Source: Isoetes taiwanensis (Eukaryota > Streptophyta > Lycopodiopsida > Isoetales > Isoetaceae). From it: a stretch of 64,000 nucleotides of DNA. The notes beneath the pieces are model-generated. The model had not been told where the DNA came from and ran no database searches. It worked only from the letters and a program-made list of their open reading frames with translations. The DNA lies in the NCBI GenBank assembly GCA_021234155.1, contig JAJEKV010000001.1:31140177-31204176 (forward strand). The letters run 5' to 3'. How positions within the stretch are numbered: the stretch's first letter is position 1; the number at the start of each line of letters is the position of its first letter. This document shows, in pieces, positions 36,495-47,117 of this stretch. Both the position numbers and the translations under genes were made by a program.

Positions 36495-38560
36495 CTACTT
36501 CATACTTGATCTAGCTGCAATATTCTTCACGAATTCTGACAGATCAATGTTGCTTCCTCCAGGTACAATGATACAGTTATGAAATGTTCCTCCTGAAAAG
36601 CTAATATTGCCAACTTCCACTGATAAGTTGAAGGCCTTCCTCAATCTCACATCTTTTCCTGCAATTTCTTCAAGAGAAATATTGTCGAAGAAAGGATCAT
36701 CTAAATCAGGCACAGGTGTCGGAATAATGGGATTCACAGCAGCAACTACAGGTGGTTGACTCTCAACAGCAGCAGAATCTTCAGTTGCAACATCAGCAAC
36801 TAATTTCATATTACCTACAAAAACACAATCATCTATTCAACTACTATCGATAATTTATAAATCCTAAAAACCACTAATTATAATTACTAACCTGCTGAAG
36901 AATCGACATTCTGAGGCACCTCCATGACAGAAAAAGTACCTGTATTCTGCTGTTCATCATAGGCCCTTAACTCACTCTCATATACCTCATCAAACATCCT
37001 GCATGTGCCATCGTCATTGAAAGGCTTCCCGATTATCGACATTGCAGCCTTAGCCTTCAAATCTTTAGTTTTATCATACCTATAATTGAAGCCAAATATA
37101 TAAGAATTAACACTAGAATAATTAAAGATACCAAAAGCAAGACTACTTACCGCTTGTATGCTCCAGTAGTCCTGTGCCCTGTCACATCCATTCCAACTTC
37201 CACAGGAACATTCGCCCTTGCTAGCCTACTAACAACTGATGTCCTTCCAGATTTACCAGAAAATTTACCTTCAACGCCTATTGTCTTCATCATATATTTC
37301 ATCCAAGATCCTAACACTTTTGCGCTCACTCTATGCTTTTTGTTGTACCAGACCTGCAACAGAGAAGTTTAAGTACTGCAAATTAAATATAAAAAAAAAA
37401 AAAAAAAAATTAAAAATACTTACATGTGATTTTGGTGAATTAATGCACTGCATGAATATGAACCATGGTGCATTTTCATCTTCAGGTTTAGGTAAATGTC
37501 GAACAAGACATTTAAATGTCATCACCACATCATCTTCAAAACATCGAACATGTTGCCTGAATGACTCTTCCTGATACTTCTCCATTGTCACACGATGATT
37601 TTTGCTCATTCTCTCACTATATTCTAAACACTCCTTAGTATCAGAACTACAAAATCAGTCACAACAAGCTGATACAACTCATCTCTCCCTCTAATAGCAA
37701 ACCTTGACACGCAGTAGTACATAAACCTTCGCTGAAGACCCCTGTTGCTAAAAATAGAATGGTCCATATCAGACAAAAGAGCTTGCTCTGTACTGTAACT
37801 TATCTCATCAACCTTCTTACGCTTGCCACAAATACCAGGAGTTAATCTAGATCTTCTCATACTAGCAATACAAGCCTTTCTGGCATTAGCAAATATTGGA
37901 CTCTTCTTGATCTCAAATGGTATCTCCTGAATACCAGTACGCCCTATTCTTACTTCCTGTTCTCTCCTGATAATAGCTCCAAATTTTCTAAAGATATCTT
38001 GCAGCCTACCACAAACAGCAAACAGTTACTATTAAAATAAAGTATTAAAATAAAAAACTAAACTAAAGTTGTACTTACGTTTCAGTAGGGTAAAGAGATC
38101 CATTAAGCTTGCAAACTTGAAGCATAAACTGCTCCAACATTCGAGCAAACTCCATCAAATCCAATTCCTCTATTCTTTTCTCAATTGAAATCCCTTTCTT
38201 CACTCTCCAATGATCAAATCTGGATCGAGCCCATTCTATCTTATCTATTTTTGTGCCAGCAGAATTAACTTCCTTCACTAACTCATCATCAAGCTCTAGG
38301 AAAGGCACTTCTTTTCCAGATCCACTACTAACATTTTCAGAAACATTTTCAGAAACATTTTCTTTGTTAGACTCTGTTCCAAAAAACCCTGGCATCTTTT
38401 CAATATCACGTAAGTACTCGTCAATCTCGCCATCCCCAAACTCTTTCAGAAGCTCTGTCTCAAAATCAACCTCACATTCTGTATTATCCAAGAAAGTACA
38501 AGATCTGCACCTCCAATCTCTTGAGTGATGTTCAAGATGAAGCAAGGTGCATCTATCTCA
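36495..38560 (-). pseudogene. Crypton/DUF3504-type tyrosine recombinase gene, multi-exon, frameshifted
   Basis: The minus-strand exons supported by splice sites and phase are: one ending at 38079, 38005-37424, 37353-37151, 37079-36892 and 36814-36495 (TAG stop). The product would be about 590 aa or more. Tyrosine-recombinase boxes are visible. Box I is AIRGRDELYQL (first catalytic Arg). Box II includes FSGKSGRTSVVSRL (K-x-x-R in the place of H-x-x-R), DVTGHRT (catalytic His), and Tyr residues in A-Y-K-R-Y for the nucleophile. Upstream are a basic KRKKVDEIS segment and an acidic N-terminal part. The 582-bp exon is one base short of keeping phase, and its frame changes near 37645-37655, so it carries a 1-base deletion or a sequence error. 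The 5' end is unresolved: a small exon at 38798-38757 (MVDNTSGSNMQKDQ, good donor) may be first, but the frame linking it onward breaks near 38490-38530. It could be a domesticated gene or a transposon recombinase. Confidence 0.7.
37392..37411. repeat. A-rich homopolymer inside a recombinase-gene intron
   Basis: A run of about 18 A (T on the coding strand) lies between the donor at 37423 and the acceptor at 37354. On the coding strand this gives an unusually long T tract early in the intron. Confidence 0.7.
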
Positions 38561-38914
38561 GCCATAGTAGACTGAGAAAGCATAAAACTTTCAAGAAAAA
38601 TAAGTACAGACACTAAATAGTACACTAAAGCTCGACGTGACGACATTACAACCTTCGAACTCACTGCCGAAGCGTCAACAACCTGAAAAAGACAGCTAAA
38701 AAGGTTAGATATGCAAGATTATACGAAAACAGAGATAAAAACACACTTTAATTTACCTGATCCTTCTGCATGTTACTCCCAGACGTATTATCCACCATTA
38801 TCTGCCAGAAATCGACACAACAATTAGATAACATTATAAAAATCAACCTAAAACTCTAAAAAATTACCTGAAACAGAGAAAGTCGAGTAAAGAACCGCCA
38901 GGAACACTCCAAAA

Positions 38915-39155
38915 TCAAGGCGCTTGCGTAAAAAACACTCGGAATCAAGGCGCTGCTACCACAAATCCAACACGCTGCTCCAAAACTTCACAAAATCACG
39001 AAAAACTGCCAAGAACACTCCAAAATCAACGCGCTGCCACCAGAAATCAACAGGATCAAGGCGCTGCTACCAGAAATCAACATGATGCTCCAAAACTTCA
39101 AAAAATCACGAAAAACTGAGGCGCTGCAAGGAAAAACGAAGGCGCTGCAATGCTA
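38915..39155. repeat. Subterminal GCGCTGC repeat cluster
   Basis: The core (g/a)cgctgc recurs about six times, with further near matches, within 240 bp (for example near 38950, 38980, 39035, 39060, 39121 and 39143). It is mixed with two longer repeated segments: 'atgctccaaaacttca/gctgctccaaaacttca' followed by 'aaatcacgaaaaactg', and 'ccagaaatcaaca'. The cluster lies between the probable gene start and the right terminal repeat, as subterminal transposase-binding repeats do in several DNA transposons. Confidence 0.6.
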
Positions 39156-39356
39156 AAGCCTTCCTAAAGGGCAAAAAGACGCATGCAGAGCTTAAAAACT
39201 CGCCAAACATGCGAGTGCCGCAGCGATCGGCATCGCCGGAAGCAAAAAGAGAGGAAGAAAAAATGCAGACTGCAAAGCTTCGTAAAAAAGTTCGCTGATG
39301 TGGCGGACAAAAGTTTGCTGACGTGGCAGAAGGCAGTCCAACATCCCTTTACGTTA

Positions 39357-39388
39357 GGGCAAAGTTTGGCTACTCTACTTTCTCTGTT
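39357..39388 (-). repeat. Right terminal inverted repeat
   Basis: 32 bp, reverse complement of the left repeat with one mismatch. The next 26 bases separate it from a further copy in opposite orientation at 39415. Confidence 0.85.
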
Positions 39389-39414
39389 GTCAAGTGGGCC
39401 TCCGCGCGTTTTCC

Positions 39415-39445
39415 AACAGAGAAAGTAGAGTAGCCAAACTTTCCC
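39415..39445 (+). repeat. Third terminal-repeat copy, outside the element
   Basis: It reads aacagagaaagtagagtag, then ccaaactttccc, in the orientation of the left repeat. With 39357-39388 it forms a palindrome with 26 bases between the arms. Similarity to the inner side of the right repeat continues briefly (gtaaag). It may be the end of a neighbouring element whose rest is lost, or the product of an aberrant transposition. Confidence 0.8.
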
Positions 39446-42040
39446 TTATCCGTAAAGCACATATTGAATCAATGCAGGATTTTGATCAATTAGTGCAATA
39501 AAGAAATAGACCATACGAACAATCAAGAAATGATACGAGGACTGAAACAAACAACGGTTCGGACTATTGGGATAGACAAAAATTGAAGGGACACTTCCCC
39601 GACCATTTCGCCGCAACCGCAGTAACGTCCCTCACATGTAAGAGTCCTCCTAAAGAATACAGTAGTAATTTAATTGTATGGTAAAAAATGTGCGACACAA
39701 GCTAATATTGACTTAACCCATCTTAAATGCACAAAACCAAGTAACCCCAATTGCAAACAAACAATTCCCATGATTGTAGTAAACTAATCACAAGTGCTAT
39801 GACTGACGACAATTATCCATCCATTAAAATATGACGAGGATAACTCCAATTACATTGACTAAAAAATCACAACATTTTCTGCATGCAAATGTAGATCTGC
39901 TACGTATCAAAGGGAATAATACGTAAAGCAAATAGAAGATACTCAACCGTAAATAATGAATACGAACTCAACCTAAACAACAATTCCTTAGTAGAAGAAT
40001 GCATAAATGAACCACCAACAGAAAATTTCAATTCTTCTATTGGATACTTCTTCACGAAAATAAACGAATCGAAAGAACACATCAATGGCAAGCTTCTTGG
40101 AAAGACTTACAAATTAAAATACACGTGCAAATTCAATCAAATACCAAATACTAACATACTATGACTACACGTTAGACGTCATTGGAATCGCATGCAACCT
40201 CTCAATAAAAACGAATATTCAAAAAAAAATCGACAAGAAACAAATTACCAAACGTGAGCTTACAATCGTGGACCAAAGGTGAATCAACATTACCACCTAA
40301 AAAAAAAAAGTATACCTTTAATTAGTAGCCAATACAATGTTGCTTCTTCGTCTTTACTATGTAACAAACATAATGCCAACATCACACTTTGGAACCAACT
40401 AGCAACAACAGAAGCAGCACAACTAGAAAAAACAATACATCGAGCACCAGTGGTCTCAATCACGTGTGTGCACGCTAACAATTTTCAAGGTACCTATATA
40501 TATGCAATATCAAACATTTTCAAATACGCTAAATTCTAACCACCACTCCTCACCGCAGGTTTGTCATTATCAAGCACAACAAACAACATCATACAAATCA
40601 ATCCTAACATACCATGTAGCTTGGAATTACGCAATTGGTGAGCCGTAAAAACCTGCCAACAATTTTTAGCAACCAAATGCCGACTAATGCAAAACATTCT
40701 ACCACAAACATGTATAATACAGAATGTAAAAATGCAACGTACACATCTGCGGGAGCAACCCTGGACAAACAACAGTCACACAACAGTTCAACAAGACAAC
40801 AAAACGATCGCACATTTATATCAAACATTACATTACTTGACGTTGGACAAATCAAAGTAATCTAAGAACATAAATTAAAATCCAATTCCATATTTCCAAC
40901 ATTAACACCTTATCCTTCCTATTATAAGGCAGATACATTTTTGTGTTCGCACGTAATTTCTTCCTTGCAAATTAGGAGAGCATGACACGTTGCATTGAGG
41001 CATTTATGGCATTAATTTCAGATTTGAGGCATTTATGACGGAGGAAGATATGAGCATTACCATAGAATGACACGTTGCATTCATCGCATTTATGGCAGGT
41101 TTGTGCACTTTGCATTTATTGCGGCCATTAATACACTTTGCATTTTTTTGTGGCCATTAATACGCTTTGAATTTATTGCGAATTATCAAAGCACGACATG
41201 TGTGCACTTTGCATTTATTGCGGCCATTGGCAAATTTGTTAGAAGATATCAATCCCAATATATATAGAATCTTAATGATATCCATTTTAGGATAATTATG
41301 GATATGAAATATATATCGAATGATATTAATGATTACATGCGAGTTGTGATATAGGCACTTGGCATAAATATAGCCCTAGATTAGTCATGTGTGTCGATCA
41401 TCCAACAAAACTCCATCTTATAAACAGAAAGCCTTCTTATTGTCTCGACGCATTGAGAGCACTTGAAGAGCTATTGTGAGCGCTTCTCTTCTGCTTCACT
41501 AATTGCATGCAAGGTAAATATTCTCCCATTTTGTAATTTCTAAATTAGAGTTAGAATGTAAGATCTTACGAAGTTGCTTCACATCAATCTAGAATCACTT
41601 GGCCATTGCAGAAGAGAATGTTGGACGTTAACTGGGGTCCAACTGCACAGTTTTGAAAAAGAGAAATGTTCGCGGCGGCCTTGGCCGCCGCGATAAATTT
41701 CTTGTAACGGTAAAATGAATGAAGGCAAAAATACACCCACGCAATATATAGCTCAAGGCAATAATAAAGATGTGAGTGGCCATTAAAAGGCAAGAGAAAA
41801 AAAAGCAGTTCAACATATATTTGGGTGAGAAAAAAACAAATGTGGCAAAAAGTTGTGAAAGGGGAAACTTGGCAAGGTAATAATGGTGTGAATGGGAGGG
41901 GAAAAAAATACATAAATGTAGGAGGTGGTGTGAGGTGTGAGGCAAAAAAAATAAAATAAGGTGCATAGTAGAATAGAATAGAATAGTTTTTTTATCGTCC
42001 ACTGAGACCAATCGGCCTATGGGACCCAGAAGGAGCGCAT
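39446..42040. other. Intergenic, AT-rich, with short repeats
   Basis: No gene was recognised. 41075-41230 contains about four copies of a 25-45 bp motif around 'cactttgcatttattgcggccatta' and, slightly upstream, two copies of a 'gacacgttgcatt' segment (40984 and 41069). Several runs of A and T occur. Confidence 0.5.
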
Positions 42041-43530
42041 CAAACTTATTACTGTCCGGGTTAAAAAACCCCCGCCCCGAAGGGTTTTCGAGGGAAAAAC
42101 CGTGGCAGTAATAAGAATGCTGTCAAACTGTACAAGTATACATCATCATGAAATAAATGTGTATGTACATGTCAAGTGCGTGCCCGAGGACATAGCTGAT
42201 CTCGCATGTCCATGACCTCCTGAAGGTATGATCCTAACATCCGTACGGATGCCGTGCTCAATGTCACATGTAGCGGTGGCGGGCCCGACGAACTTCGGCA
42301 TATAGCGTCCCGGATTTGATCATATCTTTGGGCAACTTTGAAGGGTATGAGATTCATCCTCAATGACTCCCATTTGGCAAAGATTGACGAGAGCTCGCCC
42401 CGGCGTGGCTCACCAATCCATCTGCCTGTCTCAATTCCAAGATGATGTGCCCCCAATGCGAATGGAGGCAATGAGTCTGCGCGCCTTTTCATGGGCAAGT
42501 GGGTGCGCAGTAGCATTGTGGGCCTCGTTCCAATGTGGGATTTATGTGGTCTTTGGTAGTGTCTTTGTTTTGACCTGTTCAAGGGCGGCATCCCAAAGCT
42601 TGCTGATGAAGCAAGCGTCAAGATATTGCCTCAAGCTATGGCGATCTGCCTCTTTTGCACATGTATGCACCTCGTGTGCTCCCGCACATTCCATCTAGCC
42701 ATCCATTGAGCTCTCTTTTCCCTCCAAAGGGCCTTGAGGCGTTGTGGCCCCATTGCCATGATATAAGCTAGTTTTGGGAGACGAGCATCGTCCCATGTTG
42801 ACCACCTTCCGAAAATAGACAATGTGGCGATCAAGGGCAGCCCTCCTCAAGAGGCAAGAATCTTGTTTCTGCAGTAGAATTTGATATGGGATGTGGACTT
42901 CACCCCTAGTGCTCGTACCAAGAAGGCTTTACACTTTGCTCCAAGTCATTCCAAGTAGCGAGGGATACTCTTGGGCCCCATACTTCAACCCCGTATAAAA
43001 GGACAGGCTCCACTAAGACTTTGAACAGGTGTGACCGATGGGTCCAATCATACAACTCCGCTCTATGACCTTGTTTTGCATTGCATAAAGTGCTTTCCAG
43101 CCCGCCGTAACTTCGTAGCCGTATGGATGTGTCCCAAAGCATAGTAGACGGAAACTCCACTCCCAAATATTTGTATGTGGATGCTACTTCCACATTACGC
43201 CCTCGATAACGAAAAGGAGGGATCCTCGGTACCGTCGTGAAGATGATATGAAAACCACCTTAGTCTTGGCCAAGTTGACGCCGCATATCGATTAAACGAC
43301 AAAATGTGTCCGGGGCATCGAGATGTCGTTGCATGTCTGGCTGGTGTGTAAGCTAGAGGTCCACATCATCGGCATATATTAACCGCTTGATGATCCGGTA
43401 GAGAAGGTGAGCCCCGTCGCCCCATTATCGACAAGCCGACTCTCCAATTGATCAATGTAAAGCCCAAACAATGTTGGGGAGAGAGGGCATCCCTGGCGAA
43501 CCCCGATACTACTATCAAATGGTTGGCTTG
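42041..43530 (-). mobile_element. LINE copy B, 5'-truncated and frameshifted
   Basis: Reading the minus strand, 43510-43440 encodes the RT motif RQGCPLSPTLFGLYID, and 43376-43365 encodes Y-A-D-D, the RT catalytic box. 43193-42906 encodes Y-K-Y-L-G and VEPVLLYGVEVWGP, the usual post-RT region. 42500-42280 holds H-H-L-x-I-E-T-G-R-W, followed, in another frame, by a cysteine-poor remnant of the terminal zinc knuckle. The frame changes several times. It shares these motifs with copy C and its 3' segment with copy A. Confidence 0.8.
42045..42115 (-). other. Stem-loop at the 3' end of LINE copy B
   Basis: Perfect 10-bp arms cttattactg (42045-42054) and cagtaataag (42106-42115) enclose an inner self-complementary stretch, ttaaaaaaccccc...gggttttcg...aaaccg. 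The inner part is also present at 22184-22225. LINE 3' ends often carry a structure recognised by their reverse transcriptase. Confidence 0.5.
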
Positions 43531-43639
43531 TCGGCTGCAACCGACCCGAGTGTTAAAGAAAGGGCAAAGATGGCTGATCACGGGGTATGTTATCAGTCCA
43601 CACAAAAAAATGCACGACAAGGATATGGCGGACAGAAGG

Positions 43640-43985
43640 AGATGGTTTGGCAGCAGAGCTATGGCAACTTCTTGATTTAACCTTCTCTTCTCTCCTTGCT
43701 CTTCCATCTTTTCGCTTGCAGATCAAGATATAGAGCAGAGGCGGCTTTCAGCAGCGACTTCTTCCTTTCTTTATTTTTCTCTTTCATTTCTCTTCTTTGC
43801 AGGTCCGGCAGTAGAAGAGCGGCTATGGCGACACTCTTATTATTATTATTTTTTCTTTCCACTTTTCTGTAGGTCAAATAACAGGGCTATGGTGGCAAAT
43901 ATGCAACAGCAGCGACTCTTCATTCTCTTCTCCTCCCATTTCCTTTCTTCTTGCTCTTCCCACCTTCTTGTAGGATTAGGAACGA
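43640..43985 (+). repeat. Diverged repeats of pyrimidine tract plus AG
   Basis: Four to five successive modules combine a long C/T-rich tract, an end such as ttgcaggtc, ttgcagatc or tgtaggtc, and a segment like 'agagc(g)gctatggc' and 'cagcagcgac'. The period is about 80-110 bp and the copies are poorly conserved. Each tract end resembles a plant 3' splice site. Confidence 0.4.
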
Positions 43986-44499
43986 ATTTACTTGCCCTAG
44001 GTTTGGGGCAAAGCAATGGAAGCTTTATGATGCAGAACAAAGACGGCAATGGCAAGAATAATGCTATGAAATGATTCAGATATTTTCTTTTCCTTTATTC
44101 TTTGCTGCCACTTCAGGGTTTCAATTGCAAAACCAGGCTCCAAATATGAAATGAAGTTAGCCACAAGATGCTGATGCGAGATACCGCGAACCACGGGCAG
44201 AAATAGTCAGAAAAAGTCTCTGATAATTGGCAGATAGCAAGAAACAAATAAAGAGAGTGGATTGCATAGCAAAAAGAAAGAAAAGGTTCTAAAACTCGTG
44301 AAGGATTGGCTTCTTGCTGGCTCTCCTGAAACAATGATAAGCAGTATTCTTCCTTAGAATCTTCTTTCTGACCGGACTTGCAGCTAGAAGATCTTTCTTG
44401 AGTGAAATCACATTACTGAACTTCATAGAATTTTAGCACAGTCCTAGTTTATTGGAAAGATACCCTGGCCTAAAGAATAATTCCTGATTTGACAATCAG

Positions 44500-46553
44500 A
44501 GATAAACCAGGGTCCCTACAAGGGAACCATAATGTAATGTATTAATCGTGCTCATAAGGGCCTTGAAGAGACCATAGAGCAGTAAATTTACAATGATTCA
44601 ATTGTCAATAACAAACTGCGGTGGGATTCCACTGTTTTCAGAAACTGTCCCAATTTAAATGGTTCCATATCAAGAAGAGAATGGAAACTAGTGGATGTGA
44701 CATCAAACTTACTTCTGATATCGGTATATATGCTGGACATTTAGTGAAAGTGTGGTCTTCATCTTCAATCATAGCTAGGTCACAGAGCGTGCAAAGCATG
44801 GAATCACGCGGGATAGCATGCCATCGCCCAGTTTCAATTCTCAGATGATGTGAGGAGGTACGTGCCCTGGCAATGACATGTTTCAAGAAGCAAGGTATCT
44901 GTGCTCGCAGGTAATCCTGTTCTGAATAAATCAACATAGGATTGACCTCAGCTGCATAGTATTCCATCCTAGAGCCTTTGTTGCTCCAAAGCCTTTCTAT
45001 GACCAAAGTGAGCAGCAAATCCCTGGCGCTGATTGCATTATCTGGCCAATTAGACTCAGTTATGCCCCACCGAGCCGTCCAGTCCTTGAGATTTTTGTGC
45101 CAACCATTACTGGATAACTCAAGTGCTTGCCTGGAAAGCCTATGTGATGCTTGAGCAAGCACCCGATTCGCAAAGTTTATTGATTGGTATAGTGCTTCGG
45201 CCTCAAGAGGCAACATCCCCGACTCAGCAAGCATGATGGCATATGGCGTTTGGTGCTTCACTCCTAGCTCGTTCATCAAAAAAATCTTCAAAATCATTTC
45301 CACCTGCTTCCATTGATTTTGTGAGAGGCTGGGCCCCCAAATTGGTGCCCCATACAGAGTGATCGTCTGTACTAGAGTCTTAAACAGTAGCTTCTTGAGC
45401 CCCCAATCAGATATAGATGCCTTGTGGCACTTCGATAGCATGGCATACAGGGCTGTTTTACCTCCACTAATCCTCCTATTTATGCATTCCTTCCAGTTGT
45501 ATTTGCAGCAGAAGTCTAAGCCCAGATATTTGTAACTGCTTACTGTCTCTAGCGCATTGCTCTTGTAGCTAAATGATGGGCGATCTGAAGTACCAACAAT
45601 CATTATCTTGGATTTCGCCAAGTTCACTGTCATATGATATGACGAGCTTCACAGAATAGAGCAAGACTATCCAAGAGCTCTTGAAGTCCTTCTTTCCTGT
45701 TTGCCGTGAGCACTACATCGTCGGCATATAGCAGGAGCTGCAGAGCATAATCCCCTATGTGCGTGCCTGATAGGCATCTGTCTCTCAACCAGGTATCTAA
45801 TTCATCTAATTCATCAATGTACAAGCCGAATAACGTTGGAGATAATGGGCATCCCTGCCGGACCCCGATTGTGCTCCTGATATTTGCATGCATTTCCTGA
45901 TCAAGTTTGACAAGTACCTCTGAGTATAGCTCCACAACTGCCCCTTGGATTGATTGTGGCACACCTATCTGTTTCATCCTTTCGCTTAAGCCCTTTCTGG
46001 GTACCATGTCAAAAGCCTTGGAGAAATCGATGAAAGCTAGGTATAAAGATTGCCTCGGCTCTCTTGCCTTCTCAAATAACACCCTGAGTGTTAGAGCATG
46101 ATCTAATGTGCTATGTTTGCTTCTAAATCCTGCTTGACAAGGGGATCTCTTATTGCTCTCTTCCGCCCAATGACTGAGCTTCTGTTTCAGCACTGTACCA
46201 ATCAATTTAGCAAAGATTGAACCAATCAATATAGTTCTGTAGTTGCGCACGTCATCCTTAGCACCGGCCTTATAAATGGGGTGGACTCTGTTCTCTCTCC
46301 AATGTTTGGGCAGCCCTTCGCTTAGAGCTGCGTTAAGCAGCCTGGTAAGAACCTTCAATGTTTTCTTTCCACTCCATTTCATCAATTCAATGTGCAATCC
46401 CTGTAAATCTGCAGCTTTGCCATTCTTCATTCCCTGCAATGCATCTGAAACGTGGGGATTGCCCATCTCCCCCACATCATTCAAATTGTGGCAGATTTTG
46501 TGAGAAAAAAATGGCAATACGAACTTAAGCACCTTCCACCAAAGCATAAGCAC
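44500..46553 (-). mobile_element. LINE copy C, 5'-truncated, best preserved
   Basis: The RT frame 46553-45630 includes the fingers (KNGKAADLQGLHIELMKW), AFIDFSKAFDMVPR with the first catalytic Asp, RQGCPLSPTLFGLYID and the catalytic Y-A-D-D (45728-45717). The second frame, 45633-44638, continues directly with K-S-K-I-M-I-V-G, Y-K-Y-L-G, IETGRWHAIP and a terminal zinc knuckle C-x2-C-x9-H-x4-C. The two frames were one: a 5-bp tandem duplication at 45632-45641 (atatgatatg on the plus strand) causes the break. The endonuclease half is missing. The 3' part, 44637-44500, is untranslated. Confidence 0.88.
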
Positions 46554-46593
46554 AGTACGAACTTAAGTACCTTCCACCAAAGCATAAGCACAG
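46519..46593. repeat. Tandem duplication, 38 bp, 2 copies
   Basis: The unit starts 'acgaacttaagcaccttcca'; the second copy begins at 46557 and differs at one position (aagtacc for aagcacc). It lies at the 5' break of LINE copy C. Confidence 0.85.
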
Positions 46594-47095
46594 AGGCAAA
46601 TATGGATGAAGGAAAGAAAAATATACGTGAAAACAAGAGGAAAATATGGAAATAGAAGCAATAGGAGATATGAATGAAAATATGATGCACCATGTTTATT
46701 CAATAGGGAAATACAAGAAACTCTACTAGAGAGTGTTACCCAGGTCATCACCATGGGGGAAGAGGCTCTCACCACCCTTTCCTGGGCCTGCCACTACCCA
46801 GTCTCCATGGGACTTCCATGAGCCAAACAGGAGGAGAACAAGTCCCCTCAAGATATTTATAATTTTTTTGATAAATCTTGGTTATCCACTTGGCATGATC
46901 CTTGCCCTTCTTTTTACCTCATCAATCCTCTTGTTTTTGTCGTCTTCTCCTTCATAACCAATTTTGTCTTCTTGCTTAACAACCAACACAACTTAATATG
47001 GGCCCTTAGATTCTAACAACAAGCACAAATGAATCTGGACCCTTGATCTTCACCCCTCCCTTTTAGACCTTTAGAGTCCAATTCTTCTATGCTGA
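46594..47095. other. Spacer between LINE C and Ty3/gypsy copy 2
   Basis: No gene was recognised. Near 47092-47118 a short inverted repeat (gaccgggattt ... aaatccggtc) is present, close to the point where copy 2 similarity ends. Confidence 0.4.
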
Positions 47096-47117
47096 CCGGG
47101 ATTTGCCAAAAATCCGG

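Larger units (their letters stand above)
36437..39402 (-). mobile_element. TIR-bounded element carrying a tyrosine-recombinase gene
   Basis: The left end 36454-36485 and right end 39357-39388 are inverted repeats matching at 31 of 32 positions; the left begins aacagagaaagtagagtag. Just outside both lies GAGGCCC (36437) and its complement GGGCCTC (39396), so the full terminal repeat may be about 50 bp with a less conserved middle. Inside are one multi-exon minus-strand gene, whose stop lies 9 bp from the left repeat, and a set of GCGCTGC motifs near the right end. No DDE transposase and no target-site duplication were seen. Classical Cryptons, which use this kind of recombinase, have no terminal inverted repeats. 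Confidence 0.7.

Noticed and set aside
37628-37654. A small intron explaining the recombinase frame break
   Set aside because: The only GT-AG pair around the break would be about 27-32 bases, far below plant intron size, and it does not restore the needed frame.
41584-42011. Minus-strand frames with hydrophobic F/L/H-rich translations as a membrane protein
   Set aside because: Composition reflects A/T-rich low-complexity DNA; two overlapping frames look equally open and no motif or homologue pattern is visible.
46519-46593. 38-bp direct repeat as target-site duplication of LINE C
   Set aside because: Both copies lie side by side at one end; a target-site duplication would flank the element.
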